Below, piece by piece: positions 50,073-58,692 of a DNA stretch of 64,000 nt. The DNA lies in contig NZ_BCSH01000037.1 of the NCBI RefSeq assembly GCF_001570765.1, forward strand, positions 23,254 through 87,253, written 5' to 3'. This DNA comes from Nocardiopsis listeri NBRC 13360. GTDB taxonomy: Bacteria > Actinomycetota > Actinomycetes > Streptosporangiales > Streptosporangiaceae. The notes below the pieces were generated by a model. The model searched no databases. It saw only the letters and a program-made list of their open reading frames with translations, and was not told the origin of the DNA. A program made the translations under genes and the position numbers. Numbering within the stretch: the stretch's first letter is position 1; every line of letters starts with the position of its first letter.

Positions 50073-50852
50073 TCAGGGCACCAGAGCCGAACCCAGCAGT
50101 TCCGCGGCCATGGGTACCAGACCGATCAGGACGAACGCCGGCAGGAAGCACAAGCCCAGCGGCGCCACCACCAGTACCCCCAAGCGCTCGACGCGGGCCA
50201 TGGCGCGGGCCCGCAGCGACCGGCGCAGGTCGGACACGTGGCGGTCGAGCAGGTCGGCGACCGGTGCCCCCGTGTCGGCCGCCCGGGCCAGGTCTCGCCC
50301 CACCGCCACCAAGGGCTCGGGCAGAGACGAGCGACGCCAGGCCGAGTCCGGTTCCGCGCCCAACCGCAACCGCTCGGAGACGGCGGCCAACTCCTCGCCC
50401 AACGGACCTCGGGCAGCCTCCGACACCGCGGCCAGACACGCGGGAAGGGTCGCGCCGGCCCGGATGCCCGAACCGATCAGACCGATCAGTACCGGCAGCT
50501 CGGCGGTGCTCGGGAGCCTGTCCGGATCGACCCGCGCTCGCGCCCCTCGCCACCACGACCAGAGCGTTCCGCCGAGTACGACGGCCCCGGCGAACGGCCC
50601 CAACAGTCCGGTCACGGTCGCCACCGCGATCGCCGAGGCCACGAACCGGACCACGGGCCCCGCCGGCCGTCCCCACCAGCGTGGTGGATCCTCCCGTACT
50701 TCGTCCGGCCGTGGACGGAACAGCACCCATACGGCGGCCACCACGCACGCCACCGTCAGTCCCTCGAAGAACATCCCCACCCCTCGCACCCCTTCTTCGA
50801 TCGCCGTGGGCACCATCGACCCCGGTCGTGTCACGCCCCCCGCCCGGCTCAT
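50073..50852 (-). CDS. tadC: TadC-type inner-membrane protein (T2SSF domain)
   Basis: A 259-residue protein with membrane helices at about 25-45 and 75-95 and near the C-terminus, and a central GspF/T2SSF domain (LPVLIGLIGSGIRAGATL, core IGSGIRAGATLPAC). It is the second platform protein of the Tad secretion machine. Its start overlaps the upstream stop (ATGA at 50849-50852), which selects this ATG over one 42 bases earlier. Confidence 0.87.
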   Translation of the reverse strand: MSRAGGVTRPGSMVPTAIEEGVRGVGMFFEGLTVACVVAAVWVLFRPRPDEVREDPPRWWGRPAGPVVRFVASAIAVATVTGLLGPFAGAVVLGGTLWSWWRGARARVDPDRLPSTAELPVLIGLIGSGIRAGATLPACLAAVSEAARGPLGEELAAVSERLRLGAEPDSAWRRSSLPEPLVAVGRDLARAADTGAPVADLLDRHVSDLRRSLRARAMARVERLGVLVVAPLGLCFLPAFVLIGLVPMAAELLGSALVP

Positions 50853-51526
50853 GGGCGGTCCACGGCGCCCCGCACCAGCCGCAGGGTCCACCAAGCACCG
50901 ATGAGGTCAAGTGACAGGCCACCGCACAGACACAGCAGGCCCGGCGGTGTGGTGAACAGGAACTCCCACGGGGCCCCGCCCAGGCCCGCCGACATCGCCA
51001 GCCCCACCAGTGGAAGACCGCTCAGCATCACCGCGGTGGTCCTCGGTCCGGCCGTTCGGGCGGACGCCTCGGCCCGCAGCTCCTCCTGTTCGGTCAGGTT
51101 GGCCGCGAGGTCGTCCACCACGACGGCCAGTCCGGCCCCGGTCTCCGACGCGACCTCCCAGCACGCCGCCAGATACGCCAACTCCCACAACCCCTCCTCG
51201 CGGCCGGCCGCGCGACGCAGTGACTCGGCGTCGACCGGTTCTCCCACGAGTGGCCCGGCCTCGATCGCGGCCACCCGAAGGGCGAGTTCGGGTGGCTGCC
51301 CGGCGCGGAGTTCGGCGGCCATGACCCGGCAGAGCGTGATGACGGCCCGCCGACGTTCGGTCACCACCCGGCGGGCGGCCAGAGGTGACCGGAACGTGGG
51401 TGGCGACCAACGTCGAGAGCGGGACCGGGGCAGGATCGTGGCCAGCCGGAATCGGCCGGTCCGGGGCAGTGACCACAACAGCGCCGCGGTCAGCGAACAG
51501 ACCACCAGCAGGGTCAACGTCGCCAC
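50849..51526 (-). CDS. tadB: TadB-type inner-membrane protein (T2SSF domain)
   Basis: A 225-residue platform protein with an N-terminal helix (LLVVCSLTAALLW), a T2SSF domain (MAAELRAGQPPELALR) and two C-terminal helices. It overlaps the tadA end by 13 bases and the tadC start by four. It pairs with TadC to form the base on which the TadA ATPase acts. Confidence 0.87.
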   Translation of the reverse strand: MATLTLLVVCSLTAALLWSLPRTGRFRLATILPRSRSRRWSPPTFRSPLAARRVVTERRRAVITLCRVMAAELRAGQPPELALRVAAIEAGPLVGEPVDAESLRRAAGREEGLWELAYLAACWEVASETGAGLAVVVDDLAANLTEQEELRAEASARTAGPRTTAVMLSGLPLVGLAMSAGLGGAPWEFLFTTPPGLLCLCGGLSLDLIGAWWTLRLVRGAVDRP

Positions 51527-52818
51527 CCCGGCCCCAGCCGCTCGATCAGCTCCGTCGCCCCCGCGTGTTCGATCCGGTGACCTTCGAGGGTGAACTCCAC
51601 CGCCGGTTCGGCCCGGACCAGACCGGACTCCTCACGGCGCAGGGACCGCACCTCCGCCAGCCGTCGCCCGCGTCGATCCCGGATCAGATGCAGCACGAGC
51701 ACCCCGGTGGCTGCGAGCTGACTGTGCACCGCGCCTCGTTCCATCCCCGCGGCGCAGCCCATGGCCTCCACTCGGGCGGGTACCTCACCGGCCCCGTTGG
51801 CGTGGAGGGTGCCGGCACCACCCTCGTGGCCCGTGTTCAGAGCACTCAGCAAGGACAAGATCTCCGGCCCTCGGGCCTCGCCGACCACGAGTCGGTCCGG
51901 ACGCATCCGCAGCCCTTGACGGACCAGGGCCTCCAGGGACACCTCACCGCTGCCCTCGATGTTGGCCGGCCTCGTCTGCAACCGCACCACGTGCGGGTGG
52001 TCGGGGCGCAGCTCGGGGGAGTCCTCGGCCAACACGATCCGTTCGTCCGGTGGCACCAGGGACAACAGGCACGACAACAAGGTGGTCTTGCCCGTTCCGG
52101 TGCCGCCGCTGATCAGGAACGGAATCCGTCGGGTGATCAGGGCCCGGAGCAGTTCGGCTCCGGACGGGGTCAACGTGCCACACTCGATCAGCGCGGGCAG
52201 GCCGAAGACCCGGTTCGGTGGCATCCGCAGTGAGACACAGGCGCTCTCCGCCGCTATCGGTGGCAGCACGGCGTGGAGCCGCGCCCCACCGGGCAACCGT
52301 GCGTCCACGTAGGGGGAGGCCGCGTCCAACCGGCGGCCGGCGCGGAACGCCAACCGTTGGGCGAGCCGACGCACCTCGTCGGCCGAGTCGAATCGCACGT
52401 GCCCGACCCGTCGTAGCCCCTCACCGGTGTCGACCCACACCTGGTCGGGGCCGTTGACGAGGATGTCGGTGACGTCGGTGGTCATCAGTTCCTCCAACGG
52501 ACCAGCCCCGTACAGGTCGGCGCTCAGCGCCCGGGTGAGTTCGAGCATGTCGGTGCCGCCCAGCAGGGTCCCCTCGGCGCGCAGGGCCGTCGCCACGTTG
52601 GCGGGGGTGATCGCAGACCCACTGGCCACGAAGCGGTTGCGGACCCGTTCCAGGAGGACCTTGCGCTGCTCCGGGGAGATCGACCCCGGCGCCACGGTGC
52701 TCCCCGCGGGATCCGGTCCCGATCCGCTCCCGCGTGGCGGAACCGGTGTCGGTCCCGAAGGCCCGCCGCCGTCGGAGGTGGCGGGGGAACCGTGCCACAG
52801 CCTTTCGATCCGCCTCAT
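51514..52818 (-). CDS. tadA: TadA/CpaF-type secretion ATPase
   Basis: A 434-residue type II/IV secretion ATPase. After a Pro-rich start come the N-terminal domain (LVNGPDQVWVD), the Walker A GGTGTGKTTLL at about 245, the Asp box, Walker B LVVGEARGPE and a His-box LHANGAGEV. It powers assembly of the Flp/Tad pilus. The ATG overlaps the CpaE-like stop (52815-52818, ATGA). Confidence 0.93.
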   Translation of the reverse strand: MRRIERLWHGSPATSDGGGPSGPTPVPPRGSGSGPDPAGSTVAPGSISPEQRKVLLERVRNRFVASGSAITPANVATALRAEGTLLGGTDMLELTRALSADLYGAGPLEELMTTDVTDILVNGPDQVWVDTGEGLRRVGHVRFDSADEVRRLAQRLAFRAGRRLDAASPYVDARLPGGARLHAVLPPIAAESACVSLRMPPNRVFGLPALIECGTLTPSGAELLRALITRRIPFLISGGTGTGKTTLLSCLLSLVPPDERIVLAEDSPELRPDHPHVVRLQTRPANIEGSGEVSLEALVRQGLRMRPDRLVVGEARGPEILSLLSALNTGHEGGAGTLHANGAGEVPARVEAMGCAAGMERGAVHSQLAATGVLVLHLIRDRRGRRLAEVRSLRREESGLVRAEPAVEFTLEGHRIEHAGATELIERLGPGWRR

Positions 52819-54032
52819 CCCGCCTCCCGCAGTCCGGAGAACGTCCCGACCACGCGGTCCGCGTACCGGGCCAGTGGTGACCGGGGGTGCCGCGCGGGCA
52901 CCTCGCCCACCGTCAGGGCACGGGAGAGCCCGGGTTCCGGTGGCAGGTCCGCGTCCAGGTCCACCCCCAGACTTCCGGTGACCACAGAAGTGGACAGGCC
53001 GCCGTGCGACCCGCGCACCACCAGCCGGAGCCGGTCGGTCTCCTGTCGCAGCGCCTCGATCATGCGCGCCGCCGACACCACCGCGTACACGTCGGCGGGT
53101 ACGACCAACAGCACGAGGTCGGAGTGGTTGAGGAACACCCGGGTGGCGGCGTCGAAGGACCGGGGCAGGTCGATCACCACCAGATCGGAACCGCGTCGGG
53201 CGGAGGCCAGCACGGAACGGGCCGCGCCCACGGGCAGTGACGTCCCCTGCCCACCGGTGCCCCGCGCCCAGGTGAGGACGTCCACCAGACCCGCGTGGGG
53301 TAGTCCATCGCGCAGAGCTCGCCAGGGGGTGCGGGAACGCTGGTTCACCAGGTCGTTCCAACCGGTGCGTGGGCTCTGTGGGGTGTGGTCACAGCCCAGG
53401 TAGATGTCGGGCCCACAACCCAGGGGATCGGCGTCCAGGAGAGCGGTGGAACGCCCGGCGCGCTCTCCGGCAAGGGCGAGGGCCACGGTGAGCAGGCTGG
53501 CCCCGGCCCCTCCGCGTCCCCCGATGACCGACACGGTGGGCGCGGGCCGACTCTCACCGACCACGGCGAACAGTTCGACCAGAAGCGACTCGTCCCGGGG
53601 GAGCAGGTAGAGGGGTGAACCGTCGTCGAGTCCGGATCCTCGTCGACCGGATCCTCGTCGACCGGACCCCTTCGGGCCGGACCCCTTCGGGCCGGTCACC
53701 GCAGGTCCAGGGCCGGTGGTGACCCCGGCGGGTGGTCCGTGAGAGGTGTGTCCCCCCTCGGACCGGTCCGGTGCCGTGATTCGAAGGTCCGGGGCGTCGG
53801 GTGCGCGGGAGGCGATCACCAGCCGAGGGTGTGGCGGTGGATCGGCCGCGCCCAGGATCCCTCGCAGGTCCGCGCCGACCACGACCAGTGGTGCCCTGCG
53901 CCAGGAACGCAACGCGTGTTCGGGGTCGGGGGCGACGGCCACCTCGGTCGCGGCCGCGGTGGCCAGCCGGAGCAGGTCGTCGAGGAGGGCGGGATCTGCG
54001 GTGACGATGAGGGGGCGCTGCGGAACGTCCAT
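52815..54032 (-). CDS. CpaE/Ssd-like MinD-family protein
   Basis: A 405-residue protein at the head of the operon. The N-terminal third is receiver-like. Residues about 110-135 contain a run of GPKGS and GRRGS repeats (two each), encoded by tandem 15-base units. The C-terminal part is a MinD-like ATPase whose P-loop reads GGRGGAGAS, without the usual GK(S/T), so ATP hydrolysis may be weak. Mycobacterial homologue Ssd (septum-site-determining protein) alters division when overproduced, and CpaE localises pilus assembly in Caulobacter. GGAGG precedes the ATG, with a TAGGTT upstream as possible -10 box. Confidence 0.85.
   Translation of the reverse strand: MDVPQRPLIVTADPALLDDLLRLATAAATEVAVAPDPEHALRSWRRAPLVVVGADLRGILGAADPPPHPRLVIASRAPDAPDLRITAPDRSEGGHTSHGPPAGVTTGPGPAVTGPKGSGPKGSGRRGSGRRGSGLDDGSPLYLLPRDESLLVELFAVVGESRPAPTVSVIGGRGGAGASLLTVALALAGERAGRSTALLDADPLGCGPDIYLGCDHTPQSPRTGWNDLVNQRSRTPWRALRDGLPHAGLVDVLTWARGTGGQGTSLPVGAARSVLASARRGSDLVVIDLPRSFDAATRVFLNHSDLVLLVVPADVYAVVSAARMIEALRQETDRLRLVVRGSHGGLSTSVVTGSLGVDLDADLPPEPGLSRALTVGEVPARHPRSPLARYADRVVGTFSGLREAG
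53637..53697. repeat. Two adjacent tandem 15-base repeats in the CpaE-like gene
   Basis: One unit coding GRRGS occurs twice and a second unit coding GPKGS occurs twice, back to back and in frame. Each pair is near-identical, so the length may vary between strains by slippage. Confidence 0.75.
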
Positions 54033-54470
54033 CGGACCTCCGGTGAGGGCGGGAACCTACCCTTTCGACCTTGGTCGACACCGAAGCGTGAGAGAAGTGG
54101 GGTGCACGGATCTGTGGATAACTCCGGGGAACCCGCCCCGAGAATCGAGCGGCCTCTACCCGCGGGCGGGACATACGTACGGGGGCTGTCGTGTGTCCCG
54201 CCCCGCAGGCGAGGCGGAGCGGAAACCGCGGGCCCCGTCCCAGAGGGGGATCTGGGGCGGCCCTGGTCCGGCCCTGGGGGGACGGGTCGGCTGTTCCGCT
54301 CTCCTAGGGAGGGCCTTCGGGAGTGGTCATCGAACTCCCGGGACCTCGGAGGTGGTCCGCTGGTGCGCGTTGGTGCGAAGAACGGTCGGTGGGACCATCC
54401 GATCGGCGTGTCCGTATTGCCGTCAGCCACTCGAAAGGGGCGTTCCGCCTCGGTTTCACCGAGGATCTAG

Positions 54471-54524
54471 GTCCTTCGCTCAACTTCTGGGCCAAACGTC
54501 CTTCGCTCAACTTCTGGGCCAAAC
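54471..54524. repeat. Perfect 27-base tandem duplication
   Basis: Two identical 27-base copies lie side by side (54471-54497 and 54498-54524), each starting GTCCTTCGCTCAACTTC. The unit is a multiple of three and keeps all frames open, but no gene is evident. Confidence 0.9.
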
Positions 54525-54698
54525 GCTACCACGAGTGCCGCGTATGGGTTCGGGAATCCCGGGGAAAAACCTCCGTCAACCGTCTATTCGATGCGTGGTT
54601 GTACGTCGTAGAAAGAAAGTGGACGGTGGCATGAGTCCCACCCCGACCTCGGTCGCGGGAGCCCACGCCTCGCTGGGCCCCATAGGGCCTGTCCAGGT

Positions 54699-54721
54699 CT
54701 GGTGGAATCGAGTTCCACCAG
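54699..54721. terminator. Small perfect hairpin
   Basis: CTGGTGGAA and TTCCACCAG around a five-base loop in the gene-free interval. Confidence 0.4.
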
Positions 54722-54771
54722 GTCGGACCACGGATCGGTGACGCTTGACAACCCGCGTTTCCAAGGTCGGA

Positions 54772-54805
54772 AACGGCGCCCCGGGCCAAGGCCCGAGGCG
54801 CCGTT
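54772..54805. terminator. Strong hairpin in the gene-free interval
   Basis: Outer arms AACGGCGCC/GGCGCCGTT and inner arms CGGGCC/GGCCCG separated by one mismatch and an AA tip. It could terminate a transcript from either side, for example one starting near 54900 on the minus strand. Confidence 0.6.
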
Positions 54806-54980
54806 CGACGTGCACGTGCAGATGCCCGTGGCATTCTTGAAAGATTGTCCAACGTTCAAGCGTGACCGAACCGATATCGAATGGCCGTTCCACTTGTCGG
54901 TTAATGGACGATTGCGAAACTTCGCAGCTTTCCCGCGCAAGGTCCGACAGGGAGTGGACCGAAGCGCGTTCGGTCCGACT

Positions 54981-55793
54981 TCAGCCGCGCTTGAGCGCCT
55001 CGCACGTGGCCATGGAGTCCTGGGCGCCGGCGAACACGGCGCGGCAGCAGTACACGATCCAACCGCCGACGCCCTCCGGGGTGCCCTCCATGTATCCGCG
55101 CAGGGCGGGGGCGTATTCGTCCCTCAACGTCTGGTGACCCAGCTCGGAGGCGACCAACGACTTCGGGTCCAGGCCACGTTCGATCAGGGTCAAGCGCTCC
55201 GCGGCGCGCGCCACCAGCCCGTCACCCCATCCGAACGGACGGATCGCCATCAGCTCTCCGTGCACCAGCGACGAGGTGATCAGGGCGGGCACCTTCGTGC
55301 GGGACTCCAGCAGTCGGTACAGGCCCTCCAGCCGCGCGGAGGCCACCGAGGAACTCGGCGCGGGACCCAGCTCCAGCGGATCCTCGACCCGTTCACCCTC
55401 CAGGCGGGGGCGGCCCAGCGCCTCTTCGGAGACCGCGTCGGCGGCGGCCAACGTGTGCAGTCGCGCCAGGGTCTGCCGGGGCGCCTTCGGCCAGGTGTCC
55501 ACCATCGTGCCCAGCTCGCCGCCGATGCGCAGCGCACCCTTGATCCGGGTGTCGTAGACGTGCCCCTCGCGGATCTCGTCCATCGAGACCTCGGCGCCCT
55601 CCAGTACCGCCGACGCGCACGCGCCGCGCAAGGAGGACTCCAGGGACACGTCGTTGCCGCGCCGACGCAGGATCCGGTGGTCCCTCAGCCGGTCGACCAG
55701 GGTTCGCGTCTCGTCGACCGCGTCGCTCACCCCCGGCAGCTCGGCGATCCGGGACAGTGGGTCTGACAGGGAGGCAGAACTCGATTCGCTCAC
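54981..55793 (-). CDS. Fic-like protein with degenerate catalytic motif
   Basis: A 270-residue helical protein. A segment near residue 205 ([14 protein letters not shown]) aligns with the Fic motif HPFxxGNGRxxR but has Arg for the catalytic His, Asp for Asn and Leu for the first Arg. Such a protein should not transfer AMP. It may bind nucleotides or partners, or belong to an actinobacterial family that lost activity. The flanking GELMAIRPF and the helical N-terminal part fit the Fic fold. The GTG at 55793 has a TAGTGT box eight bases upstream; longer starts at 55832 are possible. It is divergent from acs. Confidence 0.68.
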   Translation of the reverse strand: MSESSSASLSDPLSRIAELPGVSDAVDETRTLVDRLRDHRILRRRGNDVSLESSLRGACASAVLEGAEVSMDEIREGHVYDTRIKGALRIGGELGTMVDTWPKAPRQTLARLHTLAAADAVSEEALGRPRLEGERVEDPLELGPAPSSSVASARLEGLYRLLESRTKVPALITSSLVHGELMAIRPFGWGDGLVARAAERLTLIERGLDPKSLVASELGHQTLRDEYAPALRGYMEGTPEGVGGWIVYCCRAVFAGAQDSMATCEALKRG

Positions 55794-55801
55794 GTCGACC
55801 A

Positions 55802-55807
55802 ACACTA
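55802..55807 (-). promoter_or_regulatory. -10 box TAGTGT (minus strand) for the Fic-like gene
   Basis: On the minus strand TAGTGT ends eight bases before the GTG at 55793. Confidence 0.4.
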
Positions 55808-55999
55808 CGCGGCGGTAATGCCGGCCGCTCACATGCCCGGACAGGTTCTGGGAAGACCGTTCATCGCGGAGCGACGACCGTTCGTCGACCGTTCGGCGCT
55901 CGCCCGGCGCTCACCGCCGCTGGATCGAGACCCGGCTGTTCACGCACCCCGCGTCACATGATTAATTGGGTGCCCACCGCCAACGTAAGGAGAATCACA

Positions 56000-57970
56000 G
56001 TGGCCGACAGCACTCCCTCGAGCCAGGAGACACTGTCCAACCTTCTCCATGAAACACGTAGTTTCCCGCCGCCGGCGGAGCTCGCCGCGAACGCCAACGT
56101 CAAGGCGGACGCCTATGACGCCGCGGCCGCCGACCGACTCGGCTTCTGGGAGGAGCAGGCCCGCAGGCTCCAGTGGGATCGGGAGTGGGACACCGTTCTG
56201 GACTGGGACCCGCCCTACGCGAAGTGGTTCGTCGGCGGCAAGATCAACGCCTCCGTCAACTGCGTGGACCGCCACGTCGACGCCGGCCTCGGTGACCGCG
56301 CCGCCATCCAGTGGGAGGGCGAGCCCGGTGACAGCCGCACCATCACCTACGCCGACCTCAAGGACCAGGTCTCCCAGGCGGCCAACGCCATCACCGCGCT
56401 CGGGGTGAAGAAGGGCGACCGGGTCGCCATCTACATGCCGATGATCCCGGAGACGGTCGTCGCCATGCTCGCCTGCGCCCGCATCGGCGCCGTGCACATG
56501 GTCGTCTTCGGCGGGTTCTCCGTCGACGCCCTCGGCCAACGCATCGACGACAGCCAGGCCAAGCTCGTCATCACCGCCGACGGTGGCTACCGGCGCGGCA
56601 AGCCCAGCGCCCTCAAGCCCGCCGTCGACGGGGCCGTCGCGGACCGTCCCGTCGTCGAGAACGTCCTCGTCGTCCGACGCACCGGCCAGGACGTCGAATG
56701 GACCGACCGGGACGTGTGGTGGCACGACGCCGTCGGCTCCGCGAGCACCGAGCACACCCCTCAGGCGCACGACTCCGAGGATCCGCTGTACATCATGTAC
56801 ACCAGCGGGACCACGGCCAAGCCCAAGGGCATCCTGCACACCACCGGCGGGTACCTCACCCAGTCCTCGTACACGCACTGGGCGGTCTTCGACCTCAAGC
56901 CGGAGACCGACGTCTACTGGTGCGCCGCCGACATCGGCTGGGTCACCGGTCACTCCTACATCGTCTACGGCCCGCTCTCCAACGCCGCGACCGTGGTCAT
57001 GTACGAGGGGACCCCGGACACCCCGCACCAGGGTCGTTTCTGGGAGATCATCGAGAAGTACAAGGTCACGATCGCCTACATGGCGCCCACCGCGATCCGT
57101 ACCTTTATGAAGTGGGGCGACGAGGTCCCCGCGAAGTACGACCTGTCGAGCCTGCGCGTCATCGGTTCGGTCGGTGAGCCGATCAACCCCGAGGCCTACA
57201 TCTGGTACCGGGAGAACATCGGCGGCGGCAGGACCCCGGTGGTGGACACCTGGTGGCAGACCGAGACCGGCGCCATCATGGTCAGCCCGCTGCCCGGTGT
57301 CACCTCGGGCAAGCCCGGCGCCGCGATGGGACCGATCCCGGGCATCGAGGCCGACGTCGTCGACGAACAAGGGCGATCGGTGCCCGACGGCGAAGGCGGC
57401 TTCATCGTCATCCGTGAACCCTGGCCGGCCATGCTCCGCGGCATCTGGGGCGACGACCAGCGCTACAAGGACACCTACTGGTCACGCTTCGAGGGTCTCT
57501 ACTTCCCCGGCGACGGTGCCAAGAAGGACGAGGACGGTGACATGTGGCTGCTCGGCCGCGTGGACGACGTCATGCTCGTCTCCGGCCACAACATCTCCAC
57601 CACCGAGGTGGAGTCGGCCCTGGTCTCGCACCCGAAGGTCGCCGAAGCGGCGGTCGTCGGAGCCGCCGACAAGGTGAGCGGTCAGGCGATCGTCGGCTTC
57701 GTCATCCTGCGGGGCGGGGAGGAAGAGGTCCCGGAGGACCTGGTCCAGGAGCTGCGCACCCACGTCGGCGGCTCGCTCGGCCCGATCGCCAAGCCCGCCC
57801 GCCTCCTCGCGGTTCCGGAACTGCCCAAGACCCGGTCCGGGAAGATCATGCGGCGTCTGCTGCGCGACATCGCCGAGAACCGGGACATCGGTGACACCTC
57901 CACCCTGACCGACTCGTCGATCATGGACGTGATCGCCAAGCAGTTGCCCTCGGCCAAGACGGACGGCTGA
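56000..57970 (+). CDS. acs: Acetyl-CoA synthetase
   Basis: A 656-residue AMP-forming acetyl-CoA synthetase. Core motifs are [11 protein letters not shown] (P-loop-like), the DTWWQTETG acetate pocket and the C-terminal [11 protein letters not shown] with the Lys that is acetylated to switch the enzyme off. Length is normal. The GTG is preceded by AAGGAG at a good distance. A weak AT-rich promoter (TTAATT) lies about 40 bases upstream. It activates acetate for central metabolism in the cytosol. A hairpin terminator follows. Confidence 0.96.
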   Translation: MADSTPSSQETLSNLLHETRSFPPPAELAANANVKADAYDAAAADRLGFWEEQARRLQWDREWDTVLDWDPPYAKWFVGGKINASVNCVDRHVDAGLGDRAAIQWEGEPGDSRTITYADLKDQVSQAANAITALGVKKGDRVAIYMPMIPETVVAMLACARIGAVHMVVFGGFSVDALGQRIDDSQAKLVITADGGYRRGKPSALKPAVDGAVADRPVVENVLVVRRTGQDVEWTDRDVWWHDAVGSASTEHTPQAHDSEDPLYIMYTSGTTAKPKGILHTTGGYLTQSSYTHWAVFDLKPETDVYWCAADIGWVTGHSYIVYGPLSNAATVVMYEGTPDTPHQGRFWEIIEKYKVTIAYMAPTAIRTFMKWGDEVPAKYDLSSLRVIGSVGEPINPEAYIWYRENIGGGRTPVVDTWWQTETGAIMVSPLPGVTSGKPGAAMGPIPGIEADVVDEQGRSVPDGEGGFIVIREPWPAMLRGIWGDDQRYKDTYWSRFEGLYFPGDGAKKDEDGDMWLLGRVDDVMLVSGHNISTTEVESALVSHPKVAEAAVVGAADKVSGQAIVGFVILRGGEEEVPEDLVQELRTHVGGSLGPIAKPARLLAVPELPKTRSGKIMRRLLRDIAENRDIGDTSTLTDSSIMDVIAKQLPSAKTDG

Positions 57971-57990
57971 GGGGTCGGATCACCGACGGT

Positions 57991-58034
57991 TCGACGGCGC
58001 CCCCTCCCCTCCTACGGGGGTGGGGCGCCGTCGA
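57991..58034 (+). terminator. Terminator of acs
   Basis: Thirteen-base perfect outer arms (TCGACGGCGCCCC and complement) with further C/G-run pairing inside, 20 bases after the stop. Confidence 0.82.
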
Positions 58035-58160
58035 CCGCTCACCCACCACCGAAACCGAAGCCGGTCGTTTTGCGTGCCGTGAGAGACATCAGTGGCATGG
58101 CATGTGCGAGGATGCGGAGGATAATCCGCGTGTTCGGACCGAGAGAAGGGAACCCCCACG

Positions 58161-58682
58161 ATGGTGGACAAGCCGGGTACCGGCCGACCTGGCGCTGCCG
58201 GCGACCCCGAACGTTCCATCGGTGAATTGGTCACCGACGCCACCGACAACCTCTCGCGTCTGGTCAAGCTCGAGATCAGGCTGGCCAAGCTCGAGGCCAA
58301 AGCGGACGCCGTCAAGATCGGCAAGAGCATCGGTGAGTTCGGTGCCGCCGGTGTCATCCTGCACCTCGTGGCGATCCTCTTCTCCATCACCGCCGGATTC
58401 TTCCTGGCAGAGGTCTTCGGTTGGCAGTACTGGACCTCCTTCCTCGCCGTCACCGGCTTCTACCTGCTGATCGCCCTGATCTTCATCCTGGTCGCGGTCA
58501 TCAACCTGCGTCGTCGCCAGGGCCTGGCCCGCACGGCGATCACCACCTCCCGCCTCGTGGGCATCCTTCGTGGAGAGATCCGTCCGCCCAGGCACGGCGG
58601 GGCCACGGCCGTCACCGAGACCACCGCGGCCGGCGGGGCCTCCTCCGCCGCCGGCGGGGCCACCGCCGTCACGAACGACTAG
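58161..58682 (+). CDS. Holin-X-type (DUF1469) membrane protein
   Basis: A 173-residue protein with an amphipathic N-terminal region (RSIGELVTDATDNLSRLVK), two membrane helices (about 62-85 and 92-115), and a low-complexity Ala, Gly, Thr tail. It fits the putative actinobacterial Holin-X/phage_holin_3_6 family, which is chromosomal and not phage-borne despite the name. AGAAGGG precedes the ATG, and GATAAT lies further upstream. The next gene starts 10 bases after its stop. Confidence 0.85.
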   Translation: MVDKPGTGRPGAAGDPERSIGELVTDATDNLSRLVKLEIRLAKLEAKADAVKIGKSIGEFGAAGVILHLVAILFSITAGFFLAEVFGWQYWTSFLAVTGFYLLIALIFILVAVINLRRRQGLARTAITTSRLVGILRGEIRPPRHGGATAVTETTAAGGASSAAGGATAVTND

Positions 58683-58692
58683 CGACCCGCGG

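Larger units (their letters stand above)
54033..54980. other. 950-base interval with repeats and hairpins but no supported gene
   Basis: Between the CpaE-like and Fic-like genes. It holds one exact DnaA box in reverse (54113-54121), a 27-base tandem duplication, two hairpins and AT-richer stretches around 54590 and 54830-54920. Short frames are open on both strands, but codon use is mixed and I call none. On the minus strand a small basic frame begins near 54852 and runs into a hairpin, which could be a leader. Confidence 0.5.

Noticed and set aside
49956..51593. A 545-codon plus-strand frame across tadB and tadC
   Set aside because: The product is Arg/Pro/Ser/His-rich without domains, whereas the minus strand encodes two recognisable T2SSF proteins with coupled starts.
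58161..58682. Reading the holin-like gene as a prophage remnant
   Set aside because: The family is chromosomal in actinobacteria, neighbours are housekeeping genes, and there are no other phage genes.
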